Made by a program: the position numbers and the translations under genes. This document shows positions 1 to 8,940 of a DNA stretch of 64,000 bases, in pieces. Positions within the stretch are counted from its first letter, which is position 1. Each line of letters opens with the position of its first letter. This stretch comes from Synechococcus sp. KORDI-52 (GTDB lineage Bacteria > Cyanobacteriota > Cyanobacteriia > PCC-6307 > Cyanobiaceae): assembly GCF_000737595.1 (NCBI RefSeq), contig NZ_CP006271.1:2046001-2110000 (forward strand), written 5' to 3'. The notes beneath the pieces are model-generated. The model did not search any database. It saw only the letters and a list, made by a program, of their open reading frames with translations, and was not told the DNA's origin.

Positions 1-94
1 GTGGAACCGGTTCTCACGAGTGCCATCTGAACGCTTTGTTGCCATTTGGAACCGCGACGGTCAAGCTCGATGAATTCAACGCAACGAAGGCAGG

Positions 95-1801
95 ATGTCT
101 CCCTCTGTCGTGACCTATGCCCTCGATCGCCTCGCCGATCTCGGCATCGGCCATGTCTTCGGTGTTCCCGGCGACTATGCCTTCCCAATCAACGATGCCG
201 TGGAGGTGCATCCGCGGTTGCAGTGGGTGCCGTCGGCCAATGAACTGAATGCTGCCTATGCGGCTGATGGCTACGCCCGCCGACGAGGGGCTGGCATTGT
301 CTGCACCACCTATGGCGTGGGGGAACTCAGTGCACTCAATGGCCTGATGGGTGCCATGGCCGAACGTCTTCCCGTCTTTCATTTGGTCGGCACACCCAGT
401 CAACGGATCGTGCGCCAGGGGCTGATCTGTCATCACACCCTCGGAGATCAAACCTATGACCGTTTTGAAGCGATCTCTGCGAGCGCAAGTTGTGTCAGCG
501 CCAGGCTCACACCTGAAAACGCCGTCATCGAACTGGAACGGGTGATTGACAAGGCTCTGGAGGAATCAAAGCCTGCTTATCTCACCTTTCCGATGGATCT
601 GGCGCTGATGCCGATCACCGGTAAGCCGATCCAGGGATCTCCAATCGGCCAGGTTGATCAACACGCAAGTGTGAGCCGGGAACTGGAGGCCGTCCTCGAT
701 CTCCTGGAGGCAAGGATTGGCGCAGCATCCAATCCCGTGGTGCTCCCCACCATCACCCTGAAACGTTTCGGTCTTGTGCCTGCCCTGGAACGTTTCCTCG
801 AGGCATCCGGCCTGGCCTATGCAACAACGCCGATGGACAAGTCGCTCCTGAGTGAAGACCATCCCGCTTTCCTTGGGATGTACAACGGCCATCGATCGAC
901 GCCCGCAAGCCTTGGCAAGGTCGTGGAAGAGGCTGATCTGCTGCTCGATCTGGGTGGATTGGTCCTGGAGGACCTCAACACAGGCCTCTGGAGTGGATCA
1001 CTTGATTCCAACCGACTCATCGCGGTGCATGCCGACTGGGTGCAGGCAGGGCATCAGGTGTTCACGAGCGTCAGCATCAGCGATGTCCTTGCCGGGTTGA
1101 CAGAACGCCTTCGGAAAGCGTCGCCGAGTCTGTCCTCCTGGGGAGATCAGAGGGTTGTACAACCGGCTGCGTTGCTTCCCCTCAGTGAAGCCATGGATCA
1201 GCCCACCGATTCGGCGAGCTTCTACCCCCTACTTCAACGATTTCTACGCCCCACTGACCTTTTGGTGTCCGATACCGGCACCTGCCTGTTGAAACTCAAT
1301 TCCATCCGGTTACCCGCAGGGGTGGCCATGGAAAGTCAGACCCTCTGGTCATCGATCGGGTGGGGAACACCATCGGCTCTGGGATGCGCCCTTGCTGAAC
1401 CGGAGCGCAGGGTCGTTCTGGTCACCGGCGATGGCGCCCACCAACTCACGATGCAGGAGATCGGGGTGATGGGGTTCACCGATGTGAAGCCTGTGGTGAT
1501 CGTTCTCAACAATGGCCTGTATGGCGTGGAGGCCTTGATCAGTGAGACCGGGCACGCCTACAACGATTTGCCCCCCTGGCGTTATGCCGAGATCCCGTCA
1601 ACGCTTGGATGCGAAGGTTGGTGGTGCGGGCGAGCGGCAACCGTTGCCGAACTGGAGGAGGCATTGACCTCAATCAACGCGCATCAGGGGGCGGCGTACC
1701 TGGAAGTGGTCATACCGGCAGAAGAGAGCCAGCCCCTGGAGGAAGAGGTGATTGAAACCATGCATCAAACAATGACCCCGGATTCCACGTCGCACAACTG
1801 A
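95..1801 (+). CDS. ThDP-dependent 2-oxo acid decarboxylase (pyruvate/indolepyruvate decarboxylase type)
   Basis: 568 residues, the usual length for pyruvate/indolepyruvate decarboxylases, which convert a 2-oxo acid to an aldehyde and CO2 in the cytoplasm. Seen: the catalytic Glu region (ANELNAAYAADGYAR) near residue 50, the His-His pair (ICHHTLGD) near residue 111 that marks this decarboxylase branch, and a C-terminal ThDP/Mg site that starts GDGAH and ends about 27 residues later in an Asn-Asn pair. The ATG follows a purine-rich GAAGGCAGG. It converges on the Coq4-like gene, with 34 bp between the two stop codons. Substrate (pyruvate, indolepyruvate or a branched 2-oxo acid) cannot be told from sequence alone. 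Acetolactate synthase is unlikely because the His-His pair is present. Confidence 0.87.
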   Translation: MSPSVVTYALDRLADLGIGHVFGVPGDYAFPINDAVEVHPRLQWVPSANELNAAYAADGYARRRGAGIVCTTYGVGELSALNGLMGAMAERLPVFHLVGTPSQRIVRQGLICHHTLGDQTYDRFEAISASASCVSARLTPENAVIELERVIDKALEESKPAYLTFPMDLALMPITGKPIQGSPIGQVDQHASVSRELEAVLDLLEARIGAASNPVVLPTITLKRFGLVPALERFLEASGLAYATTPMDKSLLSEDHPAFLGMYNGHRSTPASLGKVVEEADLLLDLGGLVLEDLNTGLWSGSLDSNRLIAVHADWVQAGHQVFTSVSISDVLAGLTERLRKASPSLSSWGDQRVVQPAALLPLSEAMDQPTDSASFYPLLQRFLRPTDLLVSDTGTCLLKLNSIRLPAGVAMESQTLWSSIGWGTPSALGCALAEPERRVVLVTGDGAHQLTMQEIGVMGFTDVKPVVIVLNNGLYGVEALISETGHAYNDLPPWRYAEIPSTLGCEGWWCGRAATVAELEEALTSINAHQGAAYLEVVIPAEESQPLEEEVIETMHQTMTPDSTSHN

Positions 1802-1835
1802 GCGATGGAAGCAACGTTGGGGAGTGACCTCGACG

Positions 1836-2570
1836 TCAGTCACGAACGGCCTCTCCCGGCAGAAGCGGAAATGGGCTGGACTGCAGAAGCCGACGAATTC
1901 CCAGCCGGTCACGCCACTGACTCAGAGGGGTCTGCCAACCCTCCTCCCACCGCTGAGCCAGAAAGGGTTGGGCCTGGGCACCAAGATTGAGGCCGTAGGC
2001 GATGGCCACGCCCACGTCCACAGCTCCACCCTCAGCCGGATCAGCATCGCTGACGCGATGAACCAAATCGGCCGCGATCAACAAGGCACTGCCAGGCCAG
2101 CGCAGCTGTTCCGTGGTCAGACCATTGGCCGCTGCCTCACCAGCCAGTGTGATCGGCAGCCCGGCGACCACATGCCAGAGATCATGGGTCTGGCGGATGC
2201 GCATCTGAAGGTAGGCGTCGTCGCCCCGTATCGCATCGGGAAGTTCTGGCGGGGGCAGATCATCCAACCCCTGCGAGGCCTTGAACAAACCGTAGACGTG
2301 TCCCAATGATCCAGCCGGCATCGCGATCAACTGAGACAGGGCTGGCCAATCCCCCCAGTAACGCTGAGAAACCAGTGGCGAAATCGCCGGATGGGTCTTG
2401 AGGCGATCACGGGCCGCCTGTGCCACGTCGGTGGAGTAGGTGGCATTGAGGAGATCAAAGGCATGATCGAGATCATTAGGATCACTGCAGAGGGCAGCCA
2501 GGTCGACAGCCAGGCGTTTCAACAGGGAGCGATTGGTCGGTGCGATCAAGACAGTTGGTTCGTTGAACAA
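1836..2570 (-). CDS. Coq4-family protein
   Basis: 244 residues. The key sign is an exact HDLWH followed 11 residues later by Glu (HDxxH-x11-E), the metal/ligand motif of Coq4, which organises ubiquinone biosynthesis in mitochondria and proteobacteria. Cyanobacteria make plastoquinone rather than ubiquinone, so the role here is open: a quinone-binding or lipid-handling protein is an inference. No signal peptide or clear membrane span is visible. The start used is TTG at 2570. No better ATG lies upstream, and the N-terminus reads naturally from there. The gene is convergent with the decarboxylase and lies just downstream of the broken kinase-like gene on the same strand, so it may share its transcript. 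Confidence 0.82.
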   Translation of the reverse strand: MFNEPTVLIAPTNRSLLKRLAVDLAALCSDPNDLDHAFDLLNATYSTDVAQAARDRLKTHPAISPLVSQRYWGDWPALSQLIAMPAGSLGHVYGLFKASQGLDDLPPPELPDAIRGDDAYLQMRIRQTHDLWHVVAGLPITLAGEAAANGLTTEQLRWPGSALLIAADLVHRVSDADPAEGGAVDVGVAIAYGLNLGAQAQPFLAQRWEEGWQTPLSQWRDRLGIRRLLQSSPFPLLPGEAVRD

Positions 2571-2613
2571 TGATGGTTTCCTCTCAGGGCAGGCCCCCTG
2601 ATGAAACCAAGGC

Positions 2614-3687
2614 TCAAGCTAGAGAGGGCAGCATCTCCAACGCCTCAAGCTCAACAACGAGGGAGCAGGATCTCTCAATCCACTCATCATTCAGCAAAAT
2701 CGCACGGGAACTGATGTTGGGATCCAGCTGCCAGTTATGAAGATGCAGCACCGAACTCAAACTGCGAAGAGCTGCTAGTTGCACATCAGCCCAGGCGTCG
2801 GCAAACGCATAGTCCTTCACACCATGCGAACTCAAACTCTGATGCCAACACGTGCAAAGCTCTTGCAATCGACCACGTCGTGCAGGCATCGGAACACCGC
2901 CGCCGATGAGATAAGCGAAATCCAGGGCTGCCATCGACCGGGTGGGAGTGCCCCAGTCGAGCAAAACGACATCGCGTTGCGACGCATCCCTCCCGAACAA
3001 CACGTTCTCAACACGCAAATCGCCATGAACCAGGGTTGCTGGTCGATCCGCCATCGCGGCGTCGATGGCCTCTGAATGCTCAATGACAAGGGCGATCGCC
3101 TTGAGGGCCTCCGACTCAATCCGCAACTCATAGTCATCCAAAAAGTTGCGATAAAACGATGACAACGTGTCTGTACTTCATTGAAACCAAACCTGATGAT
3201 CAGGCAGCCAGTCATGCCCATTCAGGGCAGGAGAATTCCAGAATCTGGCATGAATCTGCCCAATGACTTCAAGCACCTGAGAACAAGCATCAGCGCTCAC
3301 ATCGCGCACCTGGTTGCCGACCTTCATGGACGAAAGGTCCTCCATCAGCAACCAGCGCCCTTCATCGCTGGAGCCATTGCCCGTCGCATAGGAGAGCGGT
3401 ACCAACGAGGAGAGCTGCGGGGCAAACAAGCGATAAAACCCCATTTCCCGGCGAAAGCAATTCAACTTCAACGCCACTTCCTGGCTGCGGGGATCATCAC
3501 TATCAATCTTGAGAATCAGGGATGAGGGCAGGTCCCCAGAATCCCCCCTGGGCCGCAGACGCATGGTGTTGGATGCAAACCCCTGAGGCACGCCCAAAGC
3601 CTCAATCTCAAGCCCTTCAACACGAAGGCCCAACTGCTCGCTGAGCCATTCGGCATCAATGGGTACACCAGAGGGAAGCGAGGGCAC
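2614..3687 (-). pseudogene. CHK/aminoglycoside-phosphotransferase-like kinase, split by one in-frame TGA
   Basis: Two stretches in the same frame, 169 and about 183 residues, are separated only by a TGA at 3178-3180. Read through, they make a protein of about 357 residues, normal for the choline/ecdysteroid-kinase-like (CHK, DUF1679) family. The first part has LLMEDLSS, a family landmark. The second has the catalytic loop VHGDLRVENVLF and the following metal-binding segment LLDWG, then LDFAYLIGGG. Both halves look well conserved, so the lesion is recent or a base-call error. The downstream half could restart at a TTG (3165), but alone it lacks the nucleotide-binding lobe. The start is GTG at 3687. 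The small-molecule substrate is unknown. Confidence 0.75.
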
Positions 3688-4187
3688 GGATCATCGATGC
3701 AGCGCTTGTTCCACATAGTTGAAATGAACAATCAAACCCGAAACAAAAACAGCTTCTAGCTCAACAATTCCAACAGCCGGAACGAATCAAGAGAAGACAG
3801 ACAAGAATTCAAGGAACATTGGAAAGCCATGAAGTCACATCAAAAGGCACCAACAAGAAACCGTGGAGAAAGGAGACCTTTGACAATCACCGCCACAAAA
3901 CACGCGGACTAACTCAAAACAAAGACCTTTTAACTCAACCTCGAGCACTGGCACGAACAAAAATCAAACGAATACAAGTCCAACAAAAAGGAGCAGTCAA
4001 TACACTAAAAAAGGAATTGCAATTGTCTAAACAAAGCCATTAGAGCAGAGCAACAGACACAATGGCGTCGAAGCCTGTTCACGATGAAGGTCAGGCATAC
4101 ACATTCAATTGTGTACGGCTTCACCGACATGCGGCCCAACAAACATCAAAACAGAAACGCCAGCTCAACACGCACAAGGTGAGCCGA
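3688..4187. other. Gene-free A-rich interval
   Basis: About 500 bp, markedly A-rich on the plus strand. The only open frames are short, Lys/Asn/Gln-rich and without family features, so I see no supportable gene, RNA or repeat here. The promoter of the broken kinase gene should lie at its left end. Confidence 0.4.
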
Positions 4188-4685
4188 TCACTTCAGGGGT
4201 GCCCACGCCATCGTGGCATTGAACTTCTCACACCAGATCAAAATGGAGCCTTGGCGGGGAAGATCGATCGATGCCGGAATCACATAACGCTGAGCACCGG
4301 AAGTAGACCGCAAAGGTGCCATGACCGTGTAAGACCCAGCACGAAGTGGGTAGGCCGGTGGACTGCTCGTCGCCAACGGGGTAGTGGACGGGCTAAATGT
4401 GATTTTCAAATCCGGCGCCAGGTCGTTGGTCTTGAAATCACTGCTGAGTTCAAGCACCAGCTGCGAGCCTTCTTGATGGATTCGGAAGCCACCTTGAACA
4501 GGCGTTTCGGCTGCACGAAAACTGCCTTGCATCGCCGCGAACGCGACGAGGTCTACCGACGAAGATGTATGGGCAGTGGATGGCCGCACACGATGAACAA
4601 AAGCGGCAGAGCAGGCCACAAAGACCAATGCCGCCAAAAGCAGGGGAAACGGAGAATGCTGCGGCTTGACGACCATGCTGATCAA
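4188..4685 (-). CDS. DM13-domain secreted or membrane-anchored protein
   Basis: 165 residues. A basic N-terminus and one hydrophobic segment (about residues 13-29, ending near a Cys-Ser) suggest export or anchoring. A lipoprotein cleavage is possible but not certain. From about residue 48 the chain follows the DM13 pattern: GSF, a VQGGFRI strand, LELSSDFKTN, PDLKITF, then QRYVIPASIDL and the closing IWCEKFNATMAWAPL with its conserved Cys. DM13 domains are proposed redox or haem-linked electron-transfer modules outside the cytoplasm. That role is from family knowledge, not from this sequence. The gene stands alone on its strand between A-rich stretches. Confidence 0.83.
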   Translation of the reverse strand: MISMVVKPQHSPFPLLLAALVFVACSAAFVHRVRPSTAHTSSSVDLVAFAAMQGSFRAAETPVQGGFRIHQEGSQLVLELSSDFKTNDLAPDLKITFSPSTTPLATSSPPAYPLRAGSYTVMAPLRSTSGAQRYVIPASIDLPRQGSILIWCEKFNATMAWAPLK

Positions 4686-4696
4686 AATCAGTGCTC

Positions 4697-4963
4697 CTAG
4701 GTCAATTTAAAGCCAAGTGAACTAAATACACCACGCCTGCCTCGAGAGCGCCAAATAGCGACAAGCATGCAAGAGCCTGAATTCATGAAGGCAGACGAAA
4801 ACTTGCCGAATAGACGTAAGAGCTTGACTTCAATGATCAACAAAGGGAGGGGCATGACCATAAAGCACAAAACAAACACGCAAGAAGCGTGGAGCCAAGA
4901 CCACAAAAACCAACCCTTAAAAAAGATTAAAGTTTCGCCATCAAGCCAGTAGCTTGCTAACAT
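4697..4963 (-). CDS. Doubtful small hydrophobic ORF
   Basis: 88 codons directly upstream of the DM13 gene. The translation is hydrophobic with one or two possible spans, but A-rich DNA read on its complement easily gives Phe/Leu-rich chains, and no family is recognised. Listed only because its position would fit co-transcription with the DM13 gene. Confidence 0.15.
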   Translation of the reverse strand: MLASYWLDGETLIFFKGWFLWSWLHASCVFVLCFMVMPLPLLIIEVKLLRLFGKFSSAFMNSGSCMLVAIWRSRGRRGVFSSLGFKLT

Positions 4964-5024
4964 AAGTTTATTCTTTTCAATAAAAATAATTTTTGATTAT
5001 TTTCTTCAGCAATTCACTAACATT

Positions 5025-6788
5025 TTGATTTTTAAGCGACTGCCAAACTTTATCAAGAGTGAAGCATCGGCTGGGCCTGCCGCACGAATCATTGCTTCAT
5101 TAGCACCAATAACATTAGTGCTATCAGCAGGAATGCTTTCAATCAATTCATTACGCCAACAGTATATTTTTACATCTAAAGAGATACAGGGAATCGATGA
5201 TATTGAATTCCTGATTCACTTGAAAACATTACTAAAAGAGGCCCGGGGGTTAAGACAGTTCTCTGCCACGATGCCCGGACAGGATCTTCTGCTCCATAGA
5301 CAAAGCCACAGCCATAGCGATTGGTCAAACAAACTTGGGCATTCAATCGACAAACATGAGCACACAGAACACTCCGACCCTTCAGCAGAAGCCGTAAGCT
5401 CAAAGAACATAACGATCAATTCACTCATTGCTCAAAACAGAGCTGCTGTAGCCGAAATCCTTTCTTCTCGTGAATGGCTTTCAATCAAAAGACGCTATGG
5501 CTTCCACAGGGGTGACATCAAAGTGGAACTTGTTAGACAACCAGAAGACAAAGGGTTTTCCTTTGAGAAAGATTTTCAACAATACACAGACCGGATCAAT
5601 GAGCTGGATGAATACTTTGGAATTGTTGCCGATCGCTCAAATTTAATCTTAGACCCTGAGATTGACACCTACTATTTAACATTGTTAACAACATCAACCC
5701 TTCCATCAATTGCCGATCTAATCGCCCTTAGTCGAGGCCAGCGCGTGGACTACGACCTGAGAAAGAAAACCTCACAAATGAATACAGACAAGAAAAACGA
5801 AGTTTTTCTAAGATTAAGCAATTTGCTTGACTATCAACTGAGTTCTCTCAATCGAACGATTAATATTCTCGGTTACGCGTCCCCAGAATCATATAAATCT
5901 CTGAAAATCAACCGTCTTAATCTTGTCGACAAAATCAATGACCTGAGTTTTGGAATCAGATCAAAAGACTCAATGGGCTTTGATGCTGCAGTGGAGCACT
6001 GGAACGAATCAACTCAATTGCTTGAATTGCTGCAGAGCATTCAGTTCAATGGAATGTCAGTCCTTAGATGGAGGCTTGAAGAGAGACGCAGAAATATTGG
6101 ACTGGAAATCCTATTAATTTCCATACTTTTACTGACAGGAAGTTTAATAATCTTCTTTGTCAATAATCGTCTATTTGGACGGCTTGCCAATGCGCTTACA
6201 GACATCAAAATGCTTGCCAATACGGATTCATTAACCAAGCTGTTATCAAGACGTAGCTTGCCTCATTTATATCAACGCGCAATAACAGGCGAGGATAGCA
6301 ATTCTGAAGGCATTGGTCTTTGCATCTTTGATGTTGACTACTTTAAATTATTTAATGATAACTATGGTCACCTTGAAGGCGATGACGCCTTGGTTAAGGT
6401 CGCCACTTTTGTAAAAGATTCACTCCTAAGACAAACAGACTATGCATTTCGTTTTGGAGGCGAAGAATTTTTAATCATATTAAGCTCTTCCAGTCTTAAA
6501 AAATTCGAATATTTTTTACAAAGTATTCGCAGAGGCATTGAAAACCTCCAAATCAAGCACAAAGCAAGCAGTACTTCAGACTATCTCACGGTTTCGATGG
6601 GGGGGGTTTACATCCCACAAAGATCATCTGAGATCAAGCTTGACGTAGCTCTTCTGCAAGCAGATCGAGAACTTTACAAAGTAAAGCAAAGCTCAAGAAA
6701 TGCAGTTTCGATTACAACATTGACCGACAAGATGGCGTCTGAGCTAAAAAAAGAGCTGGACTGCAATACAGACCGCCGTACAGGTTGA
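5025..6788 (+). CDS. Membrane diguanylate cyclase with His-rich extracytoplasmic sensor region
   Basis: 587 residues. TM1 is about residues 21-41, then a long extracytoplasmic region, TM2 about 360-380, and a C-terminal GGDEF domain that makes c-di-GMP from two GTP. The active loop is GGEEF at 478-482, an accepted catalytic form. RQTD at 469-472 sits exactly five residues before it, matching the RxxD product-inhibition site. The sensor region has a His cluster around residues 91-118 (HRQSHSHSDW, then KHEHTEH), suggesting metal binding. It also contains an LDPEIDTYYL stretch like those in bacterial chemoreceptor and kinase sensor domains. The start is TTG at 5025, chosen because TM1 follows directly. 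Codon use is more A/T-rich than in the core genes to the right. Confidence 0.88.
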   Translation: MIFKRLPNFIKSEASAGPAARIIASLAPITLVLSAGMLSINSLRQQYIFTSKEIQGIDDIEFLIHLKTLLKEARGLRQFSATMPGQDLLLHRQSHSHSDWSNKLGHSIDKHEHTEHSDPSAEAVSSKNITINSLIAQNRAAVAEILSSREWLSIKRRYGFHRGDIKVELVRQPEDKGFSFEKDFQQYTDRINELDEYFGIVADRSNLILDPEIDTYYLTLLTTSTLPSIADLIALSRGQRVDYDLRKKTSQMNTDKKNEVFLRLSNLLDYQLSSLNRTINILGYASPESYKSLKINRLNLVDKINDLSFGIRSKDSMGFDAAVEHWNESTQLLELLQSIQFNGMSVLRWRLEERRRNIGLEILLISILLLTGSLIIFFVNNRLFGRLANALTDIKMLANTDSLTKLLSRRSLPHLYQRAITGEDSNSEGIGLCIFDVDYFKLFNDNYGHLEGDDALVKVATFVKDSLLRQTDYAFRFGGEEFLIILSSSSLKKFEYFLQSIRRGIENLQIKHKASSTSDYLTVSMGGVYIPQRSSEIKLDVALLQADRELYKVKQSSRNAVSITTLTDKMASELKKELDCNTDRRTG

Positions 6789-7220
6789 ATATGATAGTTT
6801 TGGTGGGATAGACTTTAAACCAGCGCCTGATTTTTCGCAAAACAACGCAAGCCCTTGCCGAGAAGCACAAATTTAGACGTAGAGAAAGAATAACACCAAC
6901 TCACTTCAACACCAGATATCCTGAATCCTTATCAATTGGCTGCATGAATACCTTGTGCTGTAAAGCTTCCAATTCGTTAAGTGTATAATCAAACTTGCGT
7001 GGAAGAGCAGATAAGCCCAAAGGTCGAACACACCCAGAAAACAAAGAGCATGCCTCTGCCTTGATAGATAATTAAAAAACGAAGAGTAAGATACAGTCAC
7101 TCCCGCTAGATTTAACCAAAACAAATCTCGATTCAAAAGCATCGTGATGCAGGCAGAAAAAATATAACAATGTCAATACAAGGATGTCATGATTGATTGC
7201 AGTTCATAGTTGCTGACAGG
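6789..7220. other. Gene-free A/T-rich interval
   Basis: About 430 bp between the stop of the cyclase gene and the stop of the glutamine-synthetase-like gene, which converge here. I see no open frame with protein-like composition and no strong hairpin followed by a T run. Confidence 0.4.
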
Positions 7221-8600
7221 TCATCCCCGATTCGACTGGTTTCTGGGTGAAAGATCCTGGAAAAGTCCACCCACAATCGGCCACCAGCAGGTGCTCGCCA
7301 CCTGTTGCTCTGGAGGGAGGTCTTCAACGCGATTGATTTCCCCAGCAAAGCTATCGAGCAGCGAACCGTGCAGAAGTTCCCCCATCGCGCTGCGCAAGAC
7401 GTGATCTCCCTCCAAGGCATGACGTGCTTCCACCAGAGTTGAAGGAAGTCGGGCAGGGGGGACCTCCATACCCGCCGGATCTCCCATAACCGGAGCTGGG
7501 AGCGTAGACGGATGGCTCAACGCATGAATCACCAATGCCTGAAGTGCACCCAAAAGAAGATAGGGATTGGTGGTTGGATCCACAGCTTTGATTTCAAGGT
7601 GCGCTGAACAGTGATCCAAGGCAGTTGGAATGAGTCGCAGAGCTGCTTCCCTGTTCTCAACACCCCAGACCTGATAAGGCGCGGACCAGGTGCTGGGACG
7701 CAGCCGTAGGTAAGACACGGGGGACGGACTGGCAAGGGCGATGAGGGCCGGGAGCTTCTGGAGAAGACCTGCGATCAACGCTTCACCCTCCTGGCGTAAT
7801 CCAGCAGGGCCAGGGCCTCCCTGAAGAACTGGACCTTGCGCATCCGCCACACTGAAATGAAGATGGCCACCATTGCCCACCCAGTCCATCCTGGGTTTGG
7901 CACTGAAACTGCAGAACCAATTGAACTGGCGCGTGACACGTTGAATCAGAAGTCGGGCGCGAATCAGACCATCAGCAACGTTGAGAGGTGCGTCCGGACT
8001 GAAGGACAACTCGAATTGAGACGCTCCATATTCTGGATGAAACTGAATCCAAGGCAGATCCGCTTGATCCAGAGCCATCAGCAGTGCCGAGACGTAATCA
8101 AGGCCTTCGATCAAGCGATCAGCTCCATAGGGCCCCCCAGGGATGACGGGCTGCGGAACGCCATGGCGATCGGGTGTAACAACAACCCACTCAAGTTCAA
8201 AACCGGCAGTCATCGAGAGTCCGGCCCTCTCCAAATTGCGGCCCATCGTTCGGCAGAAAGTTCGCTGATCAGCGGCGTAAGGACCAAGGTCCCGATCCCA
8301 GCGATCACCTGCTGCCCAGGCCCAACCGTTGGCAGCATCCAGAAGCGCGATGGAATCAGGATCCGCCTTGAGGCGTAGATCACCATCGGGGCGGGTCAAC
8401 CGGTGGTGCGGTTCGATGACCCCATCTGAGCGGAAGGCATCTGATACAGGAGAAAAACCAACCCCGGTGTGGATGGCATGGTGAAGTTGCCTCACCGGAA
8501 CGACCTTCACCAGTGATTCGCCCGCATGATTCACCCAGGTGACCGCGATCTGACGCACTCCGGATTGGACCAAGGCTTCAACATCAAGGCGAGGGGACAT
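7221..8600 (-). CDS. Glutamine-synthetase-superfamily ligase
   Basis: 459 residues, cytoplasmic. Family marks are the Glu-binding strand GFELEW near residue 137, EYGASQFELSFSP (about 195-207), the NGGHLHFS motif that carries the ATP/metal His, and the Arg-containing ENREAALR near residue 335. The order and length fit glutamine-synthetase-like ligases (GlnT, PuuA or GlnA3 type), which join glutamate or a related acid to ammonia or an amine. It is shorter and more divergent than the main GlnA of cyanobacteria, so a gamma-glutamyl-amide ligase role is plausible but inferred. It is divergently placed from a sodium/solute symporter unit across about 150 bp, which suggests the two handle the same nitrogen compound. 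Confidence 0.82.
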   Translation of the reverse strand: MSPRLDVEALVQSGVRQIAVTWVNHAGESLVKVVPVRQLHHAIHTGVGFSPVSDAFRSDGVIEPHHRLTRPDGDLRLKADPDSIALLDAANGWAWAAGDRWDRDLGPYAADQRTFCRTMGRNLERAGLSMTAGFELEWVVVTPDRHGVPQPVIPGGPYGADRLIEGLDYVSALLMALDQADLPWIQFHPEYGASQFELSFSPDAPLNVADGLIRARLLIQRVTRQFNWFCSFSAKPRMDWVGNGGHLHFSVADAQGPVLQGGPGPAGLRQEGEALIAGLLQKLPALIALASPSPVSYLRLRPSTWSAPYQVWGVENREAALRLIPTALDHCSAHLEIKAVDPTTNPYLLLGALQALVIHALSHPSTLPAPVMGDPAGMEVPPARLPSTLVEARHALEGDHVLRSAMGELLHGSLLDSFAGEINRVEDLPPEQQVASTCWWPIVGGLFQDLSPRNQSNRG

Positions 8601-8754
8601 CGCAATCCACGGACGTTCTCATCTTCAGGATGCAGCGATCGCAAGGGTTCGCGCCACGGCTGTGCCAACCGTTGATTCGACAAGACACCCAGGGCAACAG
8701 GTGGCAAGCCATCTCCTGTCTGGACAGACTTCAAACAGAAGTTGACCAACATCC

Positions 8755-8940
8755 GTGGGTGAAGCAACAAGGATCAAGGGTTGGATGGCCATCGGCGGCA
8801 TCTGCAGCCTTGCCCTGCTGATCCAACAGCTGGTCACGACAGGGGAGACTCTCATCCTTGGTCTACCGCCCTGGATCCTGCTCTTCATCCTGTTGCAAGT
8901 TGCACTCACGATCACTGCCGCCTGGATGGCAAAGCCATGA
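8755..8940 (+). CDS. Small membrane protein coupled to the symporter
   Basis: Up to 61 residues, from GTG at 8755; an internal ATG at 8785 would give 51. Two hydrophobic spans are visible (about residues 11-29 and 38-56) with a short basic N-terminus. Its stop overlaps the symporter ATG as ATGA at 8937-8940, so the two are very likely translated together. Small two-span proteins of the DUF3311 kind commonly precede sodium/solute symporters. The position fits, but the sequence match is too weak to name the family. Confidence 0.6.
   Translation: MGEATRIKGWMAIGGICSLALLIQQLVTTGETLILGLPPWILLFILLQVALTITAAWMAKP

Noticed and set aside
3178-3180. Selenocysteine or programmed readthrough at the kinase TGA
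   Set aside because: No SECIS-like hairpin or sel genes were seen, and no family member is known to have Sec at this site. A mutation or error is simpler.
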